Assembly (NCBI GenBank): GCA_009599575.1
Contig: VWND01000002.1
Span: 1,780,576-1,844,575, forward strand
Length of the DNA: 64,000 nt
Direction of reading: 5' to 3'
Source: Blumeriella jaapii
Taxonomy: Eukaryota; Ascomycota; Leotiomycetes; Helotiales; Drepanopezizaceae
The first letter of the stretch is position 1. Every line of letters begins with the position of its first letter. Positions 43,971 to 55,517 of this stretch are shown piece after piece. The notes under the pieces were generated by a model. That model had not been told where the DNA came from. It saw only the letters and a program-made list of their open reading frames with translations, and searched no databases. Position numbers and translations under genes: made by a program.

Positions 43971-45378
43971 ATGTATTCCTCAACCGGCACCGTTGCGGCA
44001 ATCGCCCTCCTCGCCACACAAGTGCTCTCCGACAACATTGGCCCCTACAAATTCAACCCTCTCGAGCATCTCACAGGCCTGGCCCCTCCTTTCCGCGCTC
44101 AATACCCGTCTCTCGACCCAAGCCCGCCCCAGGGCTGCAAAGTAACCAAGGCAGCCTACCTCGCGCGCCACGGGCAGATAGAGGCGAACGAACGCGACTT
44201 CGACGTCTACGTTCAGCCTTTCATCGAGAAGCTCCAGAAATGCAAAGTCGACTGGACTAAGGTCCCAGTTCTCTCATTCCTAGCAACATGGGAGACCCCC
44301 GTTACGGCGTCCAGTAAAGCGCTGTTGGCCAGAGTTGGGAAGGCCTCAGCAGCACGCTTCGGCGCGGATGTCGCTCAACGATACAACACGTTGAGGACTC
44401 CCAAGACCATCTGGGCTTCAACTACCAATCGAACTATCAAGAGCGCGGAAGCATTCAGAGTGGGCCTGGCAAACGAGGCTTCTCAAGTCAAGGTGGTAGA
44501 CATCTGGGAGGGTAAGCAGGATGGAGCTAACAGCTTGACGCCGTATAAGAGTTGCTCCCTGTTCAAGGGATCGGCTGGCAGCAACGAATCATCCGTATGT
44601 TTTCACTCTTGCTCATTACAAATTTCTCCTAACAGAAGTATAGGCCTTCAGGAAGGTATACACAGCACCTCCTTTAGCGAGATTTAACGCGGCCGCTCCA
44701 GCCTTCAACTTTACAGAGGTGGACATCTACGCCATGCAGCTCCTCTGTGGCTACGAGACCGTGGTCCGCGGCGTCTCTCCATTCTGCGACCTCAAGGTCT
44801 TCACGCCTAATGAATGGCTAGGATTCGAATACACAAACGACATCAGGTATCACTACAGCGGCGGTTACGGATCTCCCGTTTCCGCAGCCATTGGGTTCCC
44901 ATGGGTCAATGCGACATTCAACACCTTGAGAAATTCCTGCAAAGACACAAACGAAGACCTGTATATCTCCTTCACGCACCGACAAGTTCCTCCTGCTGTC
45001 CTGGTTGCCATGGGCTTATTCGACAACACCGCTTACACCAACGAGAAAGACATCAACGCTACCATGCCCTTGGACAGGATCAATCACCGCCGCGCGTGGA
45101 GGTCCAGCGAAATCCTGCCTTTCCTCACGAACGTTGCCATCGAGAAGATGGAGTGCGACAGCTTTGCCTATCCCAAAGGCAAATACTATCGAGTCCTGAA
45201 CAACAACAGCCCGCAGACCTTGAAAGATTGCTCTAACGGGCCAGGAGAGAGCTGCCCTGAAGACTCCTTGTCGAAGTGGTTGGATGGCAGAGCACAGCTC
45301 GCGGGAAGTTTTGGATCCACGTGCAAGGTTAACTACCCGAACAGTACGGACGTGCTGACCATTTATGACGGGTATTAG
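43971..45378 (+). CDS. secreted histidine acid phosphatase family protein
   Basis: Histidine-phosphatase superfamily, branch 2 (acid phosphatase/phytase-like), predicted secreted. Exons 43971-44594 and 44644-45378 with a 49-bp intron (GTATGT donor, TATAG acceptor); 452 residues. Signal peptide MYSSTGTVAAIALLATQVLS. The nucleophile motif is YLARHGQIEAN (His67), so the usual RHGxRxP lacks its second Arg and the Pro. The second motif is SFTHRQVPP (His320) where classical members have HD. WASTTNRTIKSAEAF supplies the usual middle Arg. Cys residues and several NxT/S sites fit an extracellular glycoprotein. Substrate cannot be told; fungal members with RHG...AN and THRE/THRQ form a recognisable group, from memory. 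The SFTH start of motif 2 is well conserved. Confidence 0.85.
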
Positions 45379-46778
45379 TAGTGTCAGATTCTATATTTCG
45401 ACCGTAATGGCCCGTTTTCCAAGTGGATTACTACCAGTGGGACGGAGCTTGTATTTTGTTTCTTCCAGCTAGCAGCTGTTTCTATGGCATTTGTACTGAC
45501 GGGATAAAAGGGAGGCGAGAAGATAGCTCGACTACGGTATGGGCATATGGAAGTATAATTCCTAATTAATATCTGGGGTCGGACAAATGTTTCGCGTCCG
45601 ATAATACAATTCTTTTACCATCAGCTTTCCGTTCAAGCTATTTTTCCCCCTATTCAAGCAATCCCCAAGCTCTCGGTTTTCTACTGTTCGTTCAAAGTCA
45701 ATTCAGAATGCCACGTCAAAACAATGTGACAACGTTCCAGAGACTTCAAGACGTCTTGCCTTCCCTGTCCGAGACCTGCAACGTTGAAGCAGGTCTTGGC
45801 AGCGGCAAGTACTCAAGTCCTACAGTAAGACTTTTTCCGCCTTTGAGGTCTGGAACCTCACATTCTCTGATCTCAACAGCCCCGTGACGCGTGGTGATTA
45901 GTCCTCAAGAAGCCCTTTACAGCCGCTACATTTTAAGCAGCCGCGGGATATCTGGGTTTGACTCCTTATGTGCTATCCACGCCTAGTTCAACAGCGAGTC
46001 ACAAGCAGGCACACACGCCTCGGCTCCTAGGCTCTCCACCTTTTCCCTATCGCCCTGCACTCTCGGGGGAAACATGGCGATTAGTACCTTGCTTCCGCTC
46101 CCGTCCCGAGGATTGGCTGTGGAGCGGGTCTCGAGGGCGTTCGAGGAACACCTTTGGAAGACCCATCCTGTGCGAAAACACCGCCAAGCCTTCGACGTTC
46201 TATCAAAAAAGTTCGTTCCAAATGTATGGTAGATACCTGCATCTAATACAGACGCTGAGTGTTTTTGATTTCGATTCATTTTTGGTGTGTTTGCGAAATT
46301 CCAATTCTGTGCCGGGTCTCGATGTTCCGGAGGTTGTTGTTGAGGCGTTCTCGCTTACTATTGAGGCACGAAAGGAGTTGTCAATAGCCTCGCTTAGCGA
46401 CGCCACAGCAATCCTCAATAGTAGATCCTCAATTGCAAGAAGACCACATCCCGAGACTTTCATATCTCTCAATGGTACCGGTGTAGCTATTGGCGATGCG
46501 TCAATTCGACGTCCGTGATGCCCTCGCCCATATAATCCTTCCCGTCAAGCTATTTCCTCCATGATCGAACGACCAATATCACACGCACATCAACAACTCT
46601 GCAGAGACAGTGATCTACTTCTTTGTCTGAGAGGAAGCCCCCATACCTGCCGCTGATCTAGAACCAGTCTCGAACCTGTTGCAGGCTCATCAGAGCCCAC
46701 GTACAAGTTCGTGTTGCTCCTCTGCTCCAAGTCGCATCTCAGCAATCGTCTTCATCCTTCTCGTCTCTCATTCTCAAG
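45379..46778. other. 1.4-kb spacer with two weak reading-frame candidates
   Basis: A frame from ATG at 45708 (MPRQNNVTTFQRLQ) runs about 39 codons to a possible GTAAGA donor. Another from ATG at 46074 (MAISTLLPLPSRGLAVERVS) runs 50 codons, and an adjacent frame (FLVCLRNSNSVPGLDVPEVV) continues to 46518. The two parts would join only through a 28-bp GT-AG segment (46224-46251). Neither is recognised; both may be spurious. Confidence 0.35.
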
Positions 46779-48872
46779 ATGGAGAACTCCGACGCACCTC
46801 CAGTGTTCATCACGTCGAGTATGGAGGCACCGACCGTTCCTGTCAATCCAGTCAACGCCATCGCCCTCCCCGTGTTCGCCATGTTGGGCATTTTGGTCAC
46901 CTACCTCCCTCTGCGCTCCTTCTACCACGTCAAGAACGTCGCCGCCTGCAGCATCATCTTCGTCAGCAACATCGTGAATCTCTTGACCGTCATCAACGCC
47001 ATCATCTGGCCCGACGACGACTGGTCCAAGTGGTGGATCGGCTACGGTCTCTGCGACGTCGAGGTCCTCCTGCGCTTCCCGATCACCCTGGCTCTCGCCA
47101 CTTCCCTCTGCTGCCTCACCAAAGGCCTCGCTGATGCCCTGGACACCGAGCACGCGGTCTTCAATCAGACGAAGGCCCAGAACCGACGCAAGATGCTGGT
47201 GGACGTGCTGTTCTGCTGGGCTGTCCCGGTTCTGCAGATGGCGCTGCATTACGTGGTCCAGGCTGGCCGGTACATGATCGCGCCTGTGTTCGGATGCTCG
47301 GATCAGTTGGACAACTCGTGGCCGATGCTGGTCATCATCATAATGTGGTGTCCCATCTTCGCACTGCTGCATATCTACTATGCCGGTCCGTCTTCTCTTC
47401 TCTTCTCTCCTCTCCTCCAGGCTCGCGTGTTCGAAGCGGACCACAACAACTGACACAATGCAACAGTCGTCATGCTCAGCCGCCTCTACAAGCACCGCAG
47501 CACCATCAGCGCCACCCTGACCAGCACCGGCTCTGGCCTCGCCCCGCGCAAGTTCGTCAAGCTCGCCATCATCTCCCTCTCGACGATGGTCATCTACATC
47601 CCCGTGCAGTCCTACTACATCTACCTCGCCATGCCCTTCTACTTCATCAAGTACTCCTGGGCGCGCGTGCACAACCCCGTGACGTGGCGGCCGGTGCTCT
47701 TCATCCACAGCGAGGACCAGCCGACGCTGCAGTGGTGCGGCTGGGGCGGCATCGCCATGGCCTTCACCATGTTCGTGTTCTTCGGCTTCAATGACGAAGC
47801 GGTTGATAGCTATCGCCGCGGCTTGGTCCAGTGTGGTGCTGGCCGCATCTGGCCGAGCCTGAAACTGAGCCGGGAACAGAGATGGGAGAGCAGCAGCGGG
47901 GGTTCAAACGGGCGTGGAAGTGCCACTGGAAGCAGCCGATGGAGCTCCCTGGGGAGCCATCTAGATCTCGTGAGCAAAGCCATGAAGTATCTGGATGGAG
48001 ACAAACGCAAGGGCAGCTCGAGCGCCTCGACCGCCGTGGGCACCGATGCGTGAGTCTCCCTTAACCACCCTGCGAATGCGTGTCAGCCGACTCTAACGTC
48101 TTGTTCTCGTAGCAACAGCACAGCGAGTACTCGCAAAGGCTCTCAAGGCACTTTCTTCGAGACCACCGCGCCGCTCGGCATCGCCAGCACCAACACCTCA
48201 CTCCTCCACCAGCCAGACCCCTCAGCGCCATCGCCATCGCCATCGCCATACGGCCCTCACTCCCCAACCAGCTCGTCGACACCACTTCACGCATCCACGC
48301 TACCCACGCACCCCCACCGCCGGGGCTTCTTCTCCCTCTTCCGCACAACCCTCCACCTCCCCCTGACGCTCTTCGCCTCCACCCCGCACCCACATCCCCC
48401 TCCAGCACCAGGCACCTCTCCGTTCGGGCCCGGCTTCGAACTCACCAGCAGCAACAGCAACAGCCACAGCAACAGCAACAGCAGCAGAAGCCACCCCCTC
48501 GCCGAGAAAGCCCAGTGCCCCTTCCCGCCCGCCACAGTCAGCACATCCATCTGGTCCTCGCCCAGCGACAACGCCCACCACGCCCACGCGCACCCAGCCT
48601 CGCCTCCTCACGCACAAGCGCCGCGGCGCGCCCGCGCGGACTCCCCCTCGGAGAGATGCGCGCTCGGCTCGCACGGCGCGGTCGCGGCCGAAGACGCAGC
48701 CGCTTCCGATGCCGTACCTCGGAGCCCCGGGAGCCCCGGGAGTCTGCAGATGGGCACGCGCGCGTATCGCGAGCGGGAGCGGAGGGAGAAGGCGAGAGAG
48801 GACGCGCGGGGGGCCGGTGGTGTCGTCAAGACGACGAGGGTGGAGGTCGTGGAGGAGCCGGCGCGGCGTTGA
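46779..48872 (+). CDS. STE3: STE3-type pheromone G-protein-coupled receptor
   Basis: Seven-transmembrane receptor for a-factor-like lipopeptide pheromone. Exons 46779-47385, 47467-48049, 48113-48872 (introns 81 and 63 bp; donors GTCCGT and GTGAGT), 649 residues. The extracellular start is short. Hydrophobic segments are seen at ALPVFAMLGILVTYLPL, ACSIIFVSNIVNLLTVINAI, LRFPITLALATSLCCL, MLVDVLFCWAVPVLQMALHY, WPMLVIIIMWCPIFALLHIYY, FVKLAIISLSTMVIYIPVQ and GIAMAFTMFVFFGF, matching the STE3 plan (NRRKMLVDVLFCWAVP is characteristic). After about residue 340 comes a roughly 300-residue Ser/Pro/Asn/His-rich cytosolic tail with SNSNSNSHSNSNS-like repeats, much longer than the seven-helix core needs. 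The last exon was placed by splice signals and an open frame to TGA at 48870. Confidence 0.9.
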
Positions 48873-49853
48873 GCTTCCGCGCTGTTTTCCTATCTTTTAC
48901 CTTTCGTTCTTTGCTGTTCGGCGGCGTCTTTCGCTTCTGGTTGCTTGGTTGGTTGTTGGTTGTTGGTCCAGCTGTTGTTGATTTGCTGTGTGTTAATGTG
49001 TAAGGTGGAATCTCCAAACGAGCTAGCTAGGGGGGGGGGGGGGGGGGGGGGGGGGGGGAAGCGAGCGAGCTAGCGAATGAAGCAACAAGATAAGCGAGCG
49101 AGCGAGCGTGTACTGTAGATTCAGAAACAGAGAGAGAGAGAGAAGAAATGCACTTACTACCTAGGTACCTACGTAGGTACGTCTTGCTCTCTGCACATGG
49201 AGAGAAGAAGACTTCGATGTTTGATTTTTCTTTGTTTGTGTTTCCCTTTCTTTCTTTCTTTCCTTCCTTCCTTTCTTTCTTCCGTCTTGCGGATGTAAAC
49301 ACCAGCTGTTGTGGAAGCTACCAAGATGACGAGGTTCTCCTCCCTCTCCCTCTCCCTCTCCCTCCCCTCCAATCAACCGACCGTTGCCCCAGAAAAGCAA
49401 GCAGGCAGGTCTTCTCCACCCGACACCCGACACCCGACACATCACATCACTTCACATCACACCACAGCGAACCAAACAGAGAGAGAGAGAGAGAGAGAGA
49501 GCTACACAGTACAGTACAGTACACTACAGCACACACAAAGCAAGTTGGCAAGCCGACCGAACGCACGCCCTCTGACCAGACGCGGATGCGGTGGACGAGG
49601 TATTGTCGCCAACACGTAAGACTGGGTGAGCACCTGCCGATATCAAAGACAGCCTCTCCGCAGGAGCGCAGGAGCGAAAGCAGCTGACAAGAACGTCGAT
49701 GTTGATGTACGTCTAAGTGCGATTGCTCCAGAAGAGTACACGACATGAACACACCAGCGCGAGCCTCAGGTACAGTAGTAGGTAGGTAGGTACAGCAAAA
49801 CAAGACCCGCGAGAGACCGACGCTCCCGCTTGACGAGCGCCAAAAGGCCCCTC
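48873..49853. other. spacer with simple repeats
   Basis: Contains a G run (49030-49058), AGAG and GCGA units, a palindromic CTACCTAGGTACCTACG block at 49158, CTCC units near 49340-49370, AGAG units near 49480-49500, and CACAGTACAGTACAGTAC at 49505. No supported gene. Confidence 0.5.
49030..49058. repeat. poly-G run
   Basis: About 29 consecutive G. Homopolymer length is likely approximate. Confidence 0.9.
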
Positions 49854-51651
49854 TCACCCAAGCCTCTCGCGGATGAAAAGGGCCGCGTCCGCGAGCGCCT
49901 CTTCGGCCTCCTTCAGCACGTGCCCAGGAAAGCCCAGAAAGCCGTGCGGACAGCCGGGATACACCTTGGCGACGGCGGCGCCGCCGAACATCATCCACTT
50001 GACGGCCATGTTCACCGTGTCGTCCAGCAGTGGGTCTTCCGTGCCGGTGGTGAACAGCGCGCTGGGCAGGCGCCCCCGGAAGGGAGACAGGTCCTCGTAA
50101 TAGGGCGAGATGGAGCCCGTTTTGAGCTGTGCGGGCGTCGTGTGCGCGGGGAGGAAGGCGCTGGTGAAGTGGGACATGATGTCTTCTAGTGGTTGGTTAG
50201 TCCTTATTCACTGGTTGCGCGCAAGGTCGTAGGTGTGCGGTGGTAAGTGGTGAGCCGGGGGAGGGAGGGAGAGTTACGGTTGAGAACCAAGGTGCGCTTG
50301 AAGTGCTTCACGGCTGGCAGCTCCGAAAGGTCGAAACAGCCGAAATGCAGGAGGAGTCCGGAAAGCGTGAAATCCGGGTGCGTTTTGAGGAGGTGGAATG
50401 TTACGAGAAGGCTAAGGTGGCCGCCAGCTGACTATTCTCACCACGGCTATCAGTATGAAGCGTGGGTAAGAGAATCTATCAAAATTGATAGAAGGAGCTG
50501 AACATTAGACGTGAAGGATCCATGGCATATTGCGCCTTTCTCGGAAGGCTCCCGTAACGTAGAGTTCCCATAACGGAATCGCTATATGGATGAAATGCGC
50601 AGACGTGTGAAAAAGAAAATGCGAACGCACCTCGCCTCCCAGGAATGTGAGAGGAGCGCCGTACTCGGCTTCAGCATTCTTGACGAAATACTCAGCTACG
50701 TACCAAGATCAGCTCGTCCATCTCTCACAACGCAAAGGAAAAGAGAAGCATACCAGCATCAATGCAATCCTCCGGTCCAGCGGGGAATGGATCCTGGTTC
50801 CCAGCCCGATCAGCACTTCACACTTCCCAAGTCTTTGCTTCTTTAACACCATAACATGTATCCATCCACACCTCTCACAATCTCCCCCCTCCCCCAAGTC
50901 AAGTCAAGTCAAGCCAAGTCAACTCACTCAACTCAACTCAACTCAACTCAACTCAACTCAACTCAACTCAACTCAACTCAACTCAACTCAACTCAACTCA
51001 ACTCAACTCAACTCAACTCAACTCAACCTACCCCAACCCACCCCAACCCAAACCAACCCAAACCAACCAAAATCAAAATAGACCAAAAAAACCAGACTCA
51101 CCTCCGGCGCAAGCCGATACCCCACGCTAATGACCACCAGATCCCCCGCATCCGCATAATGCTGCAGCAGCCCATCATGACTCCTCTCATCGCCCAGCAC
51201 CCACCCGCCCCCATGGAAATGCATCAGCACGCCCCTCACGCCTCTCCTCTCCTGAGCCTCCTTCCGCGCCTGGGGGTACATCAGCCGGCAGGGGATAGCG
51301 CGGCCGCTGCCGTCGCGCGAGGGGATGGCGATGTTGACCCCTTGCGGGAGGGTGCGAGGTGCGGGCAGGGCCGTCTCGCCCGCCCAGCGCATGGCGCGGT
51401 ATTGGGCGGCGCCGACCTGGGAGGCGTGTGTGAGTCGATGCGGCGTGAGCATGCCAATCGTCGGAGTGCGGCTACGAGGCGTGGAAGAGATTGGTGAGGG
51501 GAGAGAGAGGGAGGGAGAGACAGACCTCGTACCATTGCGGCGCGCGCCCGAACGTGTCTTCGATGTGCGCATTGAGCTGCTTGGACTGCGCCGAGTGGGA
51601 CGCCGGGTCGAACTTGGCCGCGTTGATGGTGATGTCTGAGGTGAGAGGCAT
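49854..51651 (-). CDS. alpha/beta hydrolase of the hormone-sensitive-lipase (HSL) family
   Basis: Predicted carboxylesterase/lipase. Six exons: 51651-51526, 51416-51102, 50793-50754, 50695-50631, 50431-50278, 50185-49854; 343 residues. Introns are 109, 308, 58, 199 and 92 bp with GT-AG ends. The HSL oxyanion motif is MHFHGGGWVLGDE. The nucleophile elbow forms at an exon join, TFLGGE-SAGGHL, giving GESAGG. The acid is in FTTGTEDPLLDD and the His in GCPHGFLGF, so the triad is complete. VGYRLAPE-DPFPAGPED is another classic HSL stretch made by splicing. No signal peptide, so it is likely cytosolic. The 308-bp intron contains the AAGTC/CAACT satellite, far larger than the others. Substrate unknown. 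Confidence 0.88.
50896..51026. repeat. AAGTC/CAACT pentanucleotide satellite inside an intron
   Basis: A few AAGTC units pass into about 20 perfect CAACT units. It lies wholly within the 308-bp intron of the HSL-type hydrolase. Confidence 0.92.
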
Positions 51652-52246
51652 GTTTCCAGCACGGTTCAGGCGTGTGATTGTGACGGTGATAGTGATCTGG
51701 TCCCGGAACGAAAGACACCAGATGGGAGGAAAGGATCTGGAGGAGAAGAGAAGTGGTGGAGAAGAGAAGTGGAGGAGAAGAGAAGTGGAGGCAAGGAAGA
51801 ACCAGGGAAGACGAGAAAGGACCGACCTAAATACTGGAAATGGTAAGCCGACTCGGACGCAGGTACACATGATCGACAGCCAGGACATACAGCATCTTGA
51901 ACGTACCTCGACGTACCGTGGCGGGGTAAATGCGGGGGTCAAACTCGAGTCTCCGTCCTCGGCAAAATCAACACCAGAGGCTGCCGCTTGGCACGTGACA
52001 ATAACATCACCAGGAGAGCAGGAAATGGAAATTGTAAACCACGTCGGATCGAGATGTTTTCATTGTCGACCACCCAAACCAGCCTGAGAGCGGCTCCCAG
52101 AGTCCAGATCAACCAACCCATTCCGGACTTTTGATTCTCGCGTTCGGGGCATGATTTCCTCGTCCAGGGAGCGAGGCACCCACTCCTGCTGGTAAGATGA
52201 TTACACATTACAGCATTACCTGCCCATGGCTTTTCTTTGTCCTTCT
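51652..52246. other. spacer, no supported gene
   Basis: 5' region of the hydrolase; includes AGAAGTGGAGG units near 51745-51795. Nothing else supported. Confidence 0.5.
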
Positions 52247-53681
52247 TCACTTTTTCATACTGCCCCTGACTTGCACCCGATCCATCATCCGGGCGGTCGT
52301 CGGAGGAGGCGGCATCCTCCCGTTCCCGGATTTCCGTCCGCGCTCGGGCGGCCGCGGGCCAAACACTTTCGCGCGGCCCCAGGTCAGGAACGATGCGCTG
52401 GTTTTGACCGGGATGCTGGCAAAGGCACCGAGGGCTTGCAAGGGGATGACGATAGCCGTCGCGGTCCACTCGACGACCACGCCCGTGAACCCGCGTTTGT
52501 GCTGGGCGCTGTGGGCCGCCGCCGCGGCCAGAGAGATGGCGTCGTTCAAGCGCGACTCGAGATCGTGGAGTCGGGACTCGGTCTGGAATGCTTGAAGCGT
52601 GGCTCGCTTCTCGTATCGGCGAACGGCCCGGTTCAGCGCATCGAGATCCGGCTGCATGGACCTTCTCACTTCCATCGTAAGGACGGCCGATTGCTTCCCG
52701 CTCAAGGTGGGTTCTGCGGCCGGGTTACTCGGCGCTGCGATGGCATTCCGGGCTTCCAGGTCCTCCAGCCTCCGGGTGACATCTTTCAAGTCCCCCCCCA
52801 TCGGACCGGGCGCGAGTGCGCGCGGGTTCGCGCCGACCGCGCGTTGGAGATGCAGCGTGCGTGCTTGGATCAGCTTCACCAGGTGAGCCGTCGGTCGCAG
52901 CTCGGACGCGAGGAGGAAAATCGACAGGTTGTAGTTCGAGATCAGGCCCTCCGAGGGTCGGGTCAGCTGCCCTCGGATGGCGTGCAACAGGTATGCTCCC
53001 AATGCCGGAAACAGGAAGCACGAGAGCAAGGCCAGCAGTTCGTGGGTGTAGAGTTCGTTCGTGGCCGCCTCCCGGGCCGGGGCCCGCCGCGCCGGTTTGG
53101 ATTCCCCCCTCGACGGCGCCGGGCTCTGCTCGTCGTCCTCGGGCACCTCCTCCAGGGTCGCCTGGGAGAACGTCAAGGCATCCTCCTCGCTCTCGTCTCC
53201 CAGCAGGGCATCCCCGTGGCACTCCTCCGCCGTACGGATCGTCTGGGCCGAGTGGTACCAATCCCTGCATCTGATCAGCAACTGCGGCGCGCCCCCCTCG
53301 GCGAGATGTCCTTCCTCACCACGGCAGTCTCACGCTCCAATTCAAAAAGATGGCGGCCAGGCCCAGCAACATCACGTCCGTCATCACCGAGCTCCCATTC
53401 GTGAACAGCAAGCCCCCGAGCGCCGGGAGCAGCGCGAAGGCCAGCGGCGCGCTGTCCCACGCCGAGCTCTGGCGCATCTCATGATGGTCCGCGCCGCTCG
53501 GTTTCGGCAGCAGCAGGTCGTCTGTCGAGGCCTGAAACGAGTTCCTGGCTTCCCGCAGCGAGTACTCGGAGAAATTGGAGCTGCGGGGCGCGCGGAACTG
53601 GACGGGCTCGTCGGTGGGGAGGACACGCCGGGTGCCGGTCGGCGACGAGGGCTTTGCAGCAGGCGAGGAGCCCTCGGCCAT
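52247..53681 (-). CDS. membrane protein of unknown function with internal coiled coil
   Basis: Exons 53681-53320 and 53264-52247 with a 55-bp intron (GTGAGG donor, TGCAG acceptor); 459 residues. The join reads NWSVRLPW-DWYHSAQ. The N-terminus is Ser/Pro-rich. Two or three hydrophobic segments follow: PLAFALLPALGGLLFT, TDVMLLGLAAIFLNWSV and ELLALLSCFLFPALGAYLLH. A helical region has DVTRRLEDLEARNAI and RRYEKRATLQAFQTE, predicted coiled coil. Near the C-terminus another hydrophobic stretch (ATAIVIPLQALGAFASIPV) precedes a basic tail. Such proteins are found in other filamentous fungi, as far as I recall, without assigned function; location in the ER or another internal membrane is a guess. Confidence 0.75.
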
Positions 53682-55517
53682 GGTGGTTCTTGTGGTGTTG
53701 ATGGCGATGGTGATGGTGATGTTGAGGATGAGGTTGAGGAGGAGGATGAGGTTGAGGTTGAGGTTGAGGTTGATGAGCTAGCTGTAGGAGCAGGCAAGTC
53801 TGGGCGCGCACGGAAGTCTGGGGTGGTGCTTGATGCTTGATGCGTGATGCGTGATGCTTGATGCTTGATAAATGGGGCGGATGGATCCGATGACATGCAG
53901 AAGGGCCGTGATCTGCGCAGGGAAGGGAACGGTGGAAGAGCGTCAAGGGATCGGAGTTCTGATGGGGAGGTTGGGGGTGGGCGCAAGATACACGTATATG
54001 TGTGTTTACAGACTGTCCTGTACCACCCTGCCGTGCACTCATCCACATCATCATGAAGCATTATGCAGGCACCGCCAAAGCTGGTTTAGTCGTCATCCCT
54101 CAGCTTACCATCACACGGTCTTCGGTCCCGACTGTATGTATGTATGTATGTATGTACAGTAAGTAATGTGCGGTGCTGTGCGGTGCCACCTGATTTCGTG
54201 TTGCATCCTTGGTCGCCATCTTTCTCTCGCTGTTCGCCTCTCCCCCTGATGGCCCTCACCATCCTCACCCACGATGGCTTCCCAGAGCCCCGATCCCCAC
54301 AGAAACAAATACAAGTGATCGTTCATCTCTCTCGGCTCAGCTTCTTCGATTCATCACAGCCCCAACTCGTACAGTACAATCCGCTTCACTGCATACTCGA
54401 GTATTTTCTTATGCTCCATTCAGCCACCAGTCATATCAGTTACATCGTCTAAACGAGCTGGTTTAACAGAACTAAAAGACGAAAAATAGCAGAAATCACA
54501 AATCACATCAAAAAGGTTCAAGAGATTAATTGCTAGATGAGTAATCATTGTCAATTAACAATCTTTACTACATGCTACAGTACTACCCATGCTGACGTAC
54601 CTCCACGATCTTTACTACAGAATATGCTACAGTACCACCCCTGCCGATTTCCCTCCCTTCCATCCTCCTTTCCTTTCCCCCAAAAAAGCTACAGTAGTTA
54701 ACCCAAACACCCAAACACCCAAACACCCAAGCTATTCACCCACGCCCATTTTTCTCCTCTTCCCTTCTTTTCCTTTCATCTCCCCTCCTATAAAAACACC
54801 GGCCCAACCTCGGACCCAAAGTCGCCAACTTACATACCTACCTACCTACATACATACAGTACATACATACAGTACATACATACAGTACATACAGTACGCA
54901 AATAGGAGTGTACTTTCCCTTTCCCTTTCCCTTTCCCTTCCCCTTCCATCTCCCTTCCTTTCCCTCCATCTCGGGTTCGACCTTCCTTTGAACCATCCGG
55001 ACTGTTCAGACGGGAGAACGGTAGTGCTTTTCTTTGGTCCTTCGGAATTGGCCTAGCTAGGGGTTTGGAACGAGGCCTGGCATCTGCCTACCTACCCTTC
55101 ACGGCAGAAGAGCAGACCACCCCCCTCGGAGATACGACAACCGCGACCGTCTCGAGCTCATAGCGACTCCCACTGATCTAATGGTGATGTGATTCTTTCT
55201 AGGTTGCTTCCGCGAGTCTCCTCACCTGCCGACATGTGGCCATATCGGTGTGGTTTTGGTGCCCGCTGTTACAAAACGCAAATATATACAATCTTCGCTT
55301 TTTCCTCCTTTCTCTCCCTCAAGCCCAGCGCAAACGGGCGGGCAGGTATCAAAAAGAAGAGACCACCATTTGTACATCATTAAAACCCCCATCCGCTTCC
55401 AGATGCCTGCATGTATGTATCAACCGATCTATCGGATGTCGTGTCGTAAACCCCCAAACGCCACGCCATGCCATACCACACCAAAACAATCAACCACTGA
55501 CCTCAGTCCATTATACA
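53682..55517. other. 1.8-kb spacer with simple repeats
   Basis: Contains GAGGTTGAGG and GATGGTGATG units (53700-53775), GATGCTTGATGCGTGATGC units (53830-53870), TGTATGTATGTATG near 54135, GCTACAGTAC blocks (54576, 54622), ACCCAAACACCC units near 54700, TACATACAGTACATAC units (54840-54900) and CCCTTTCC units (54915-54945). No supported gene. Confidence 0.5.
54840..54900. repeat. CCTA and TACATACAG tandem units
   Basis: CCTACCTACCTACATACATA followed by repeated CAGTACATACATA. It joins both dispersed repeat families in one place. Confidence 0.88.

Noticed and set aside
50896..51026. CAACT repeat as a CRISPR array or telomere
   Set aside because: Units are directly adjacent 5-mers without spacers and lie inside an intron.
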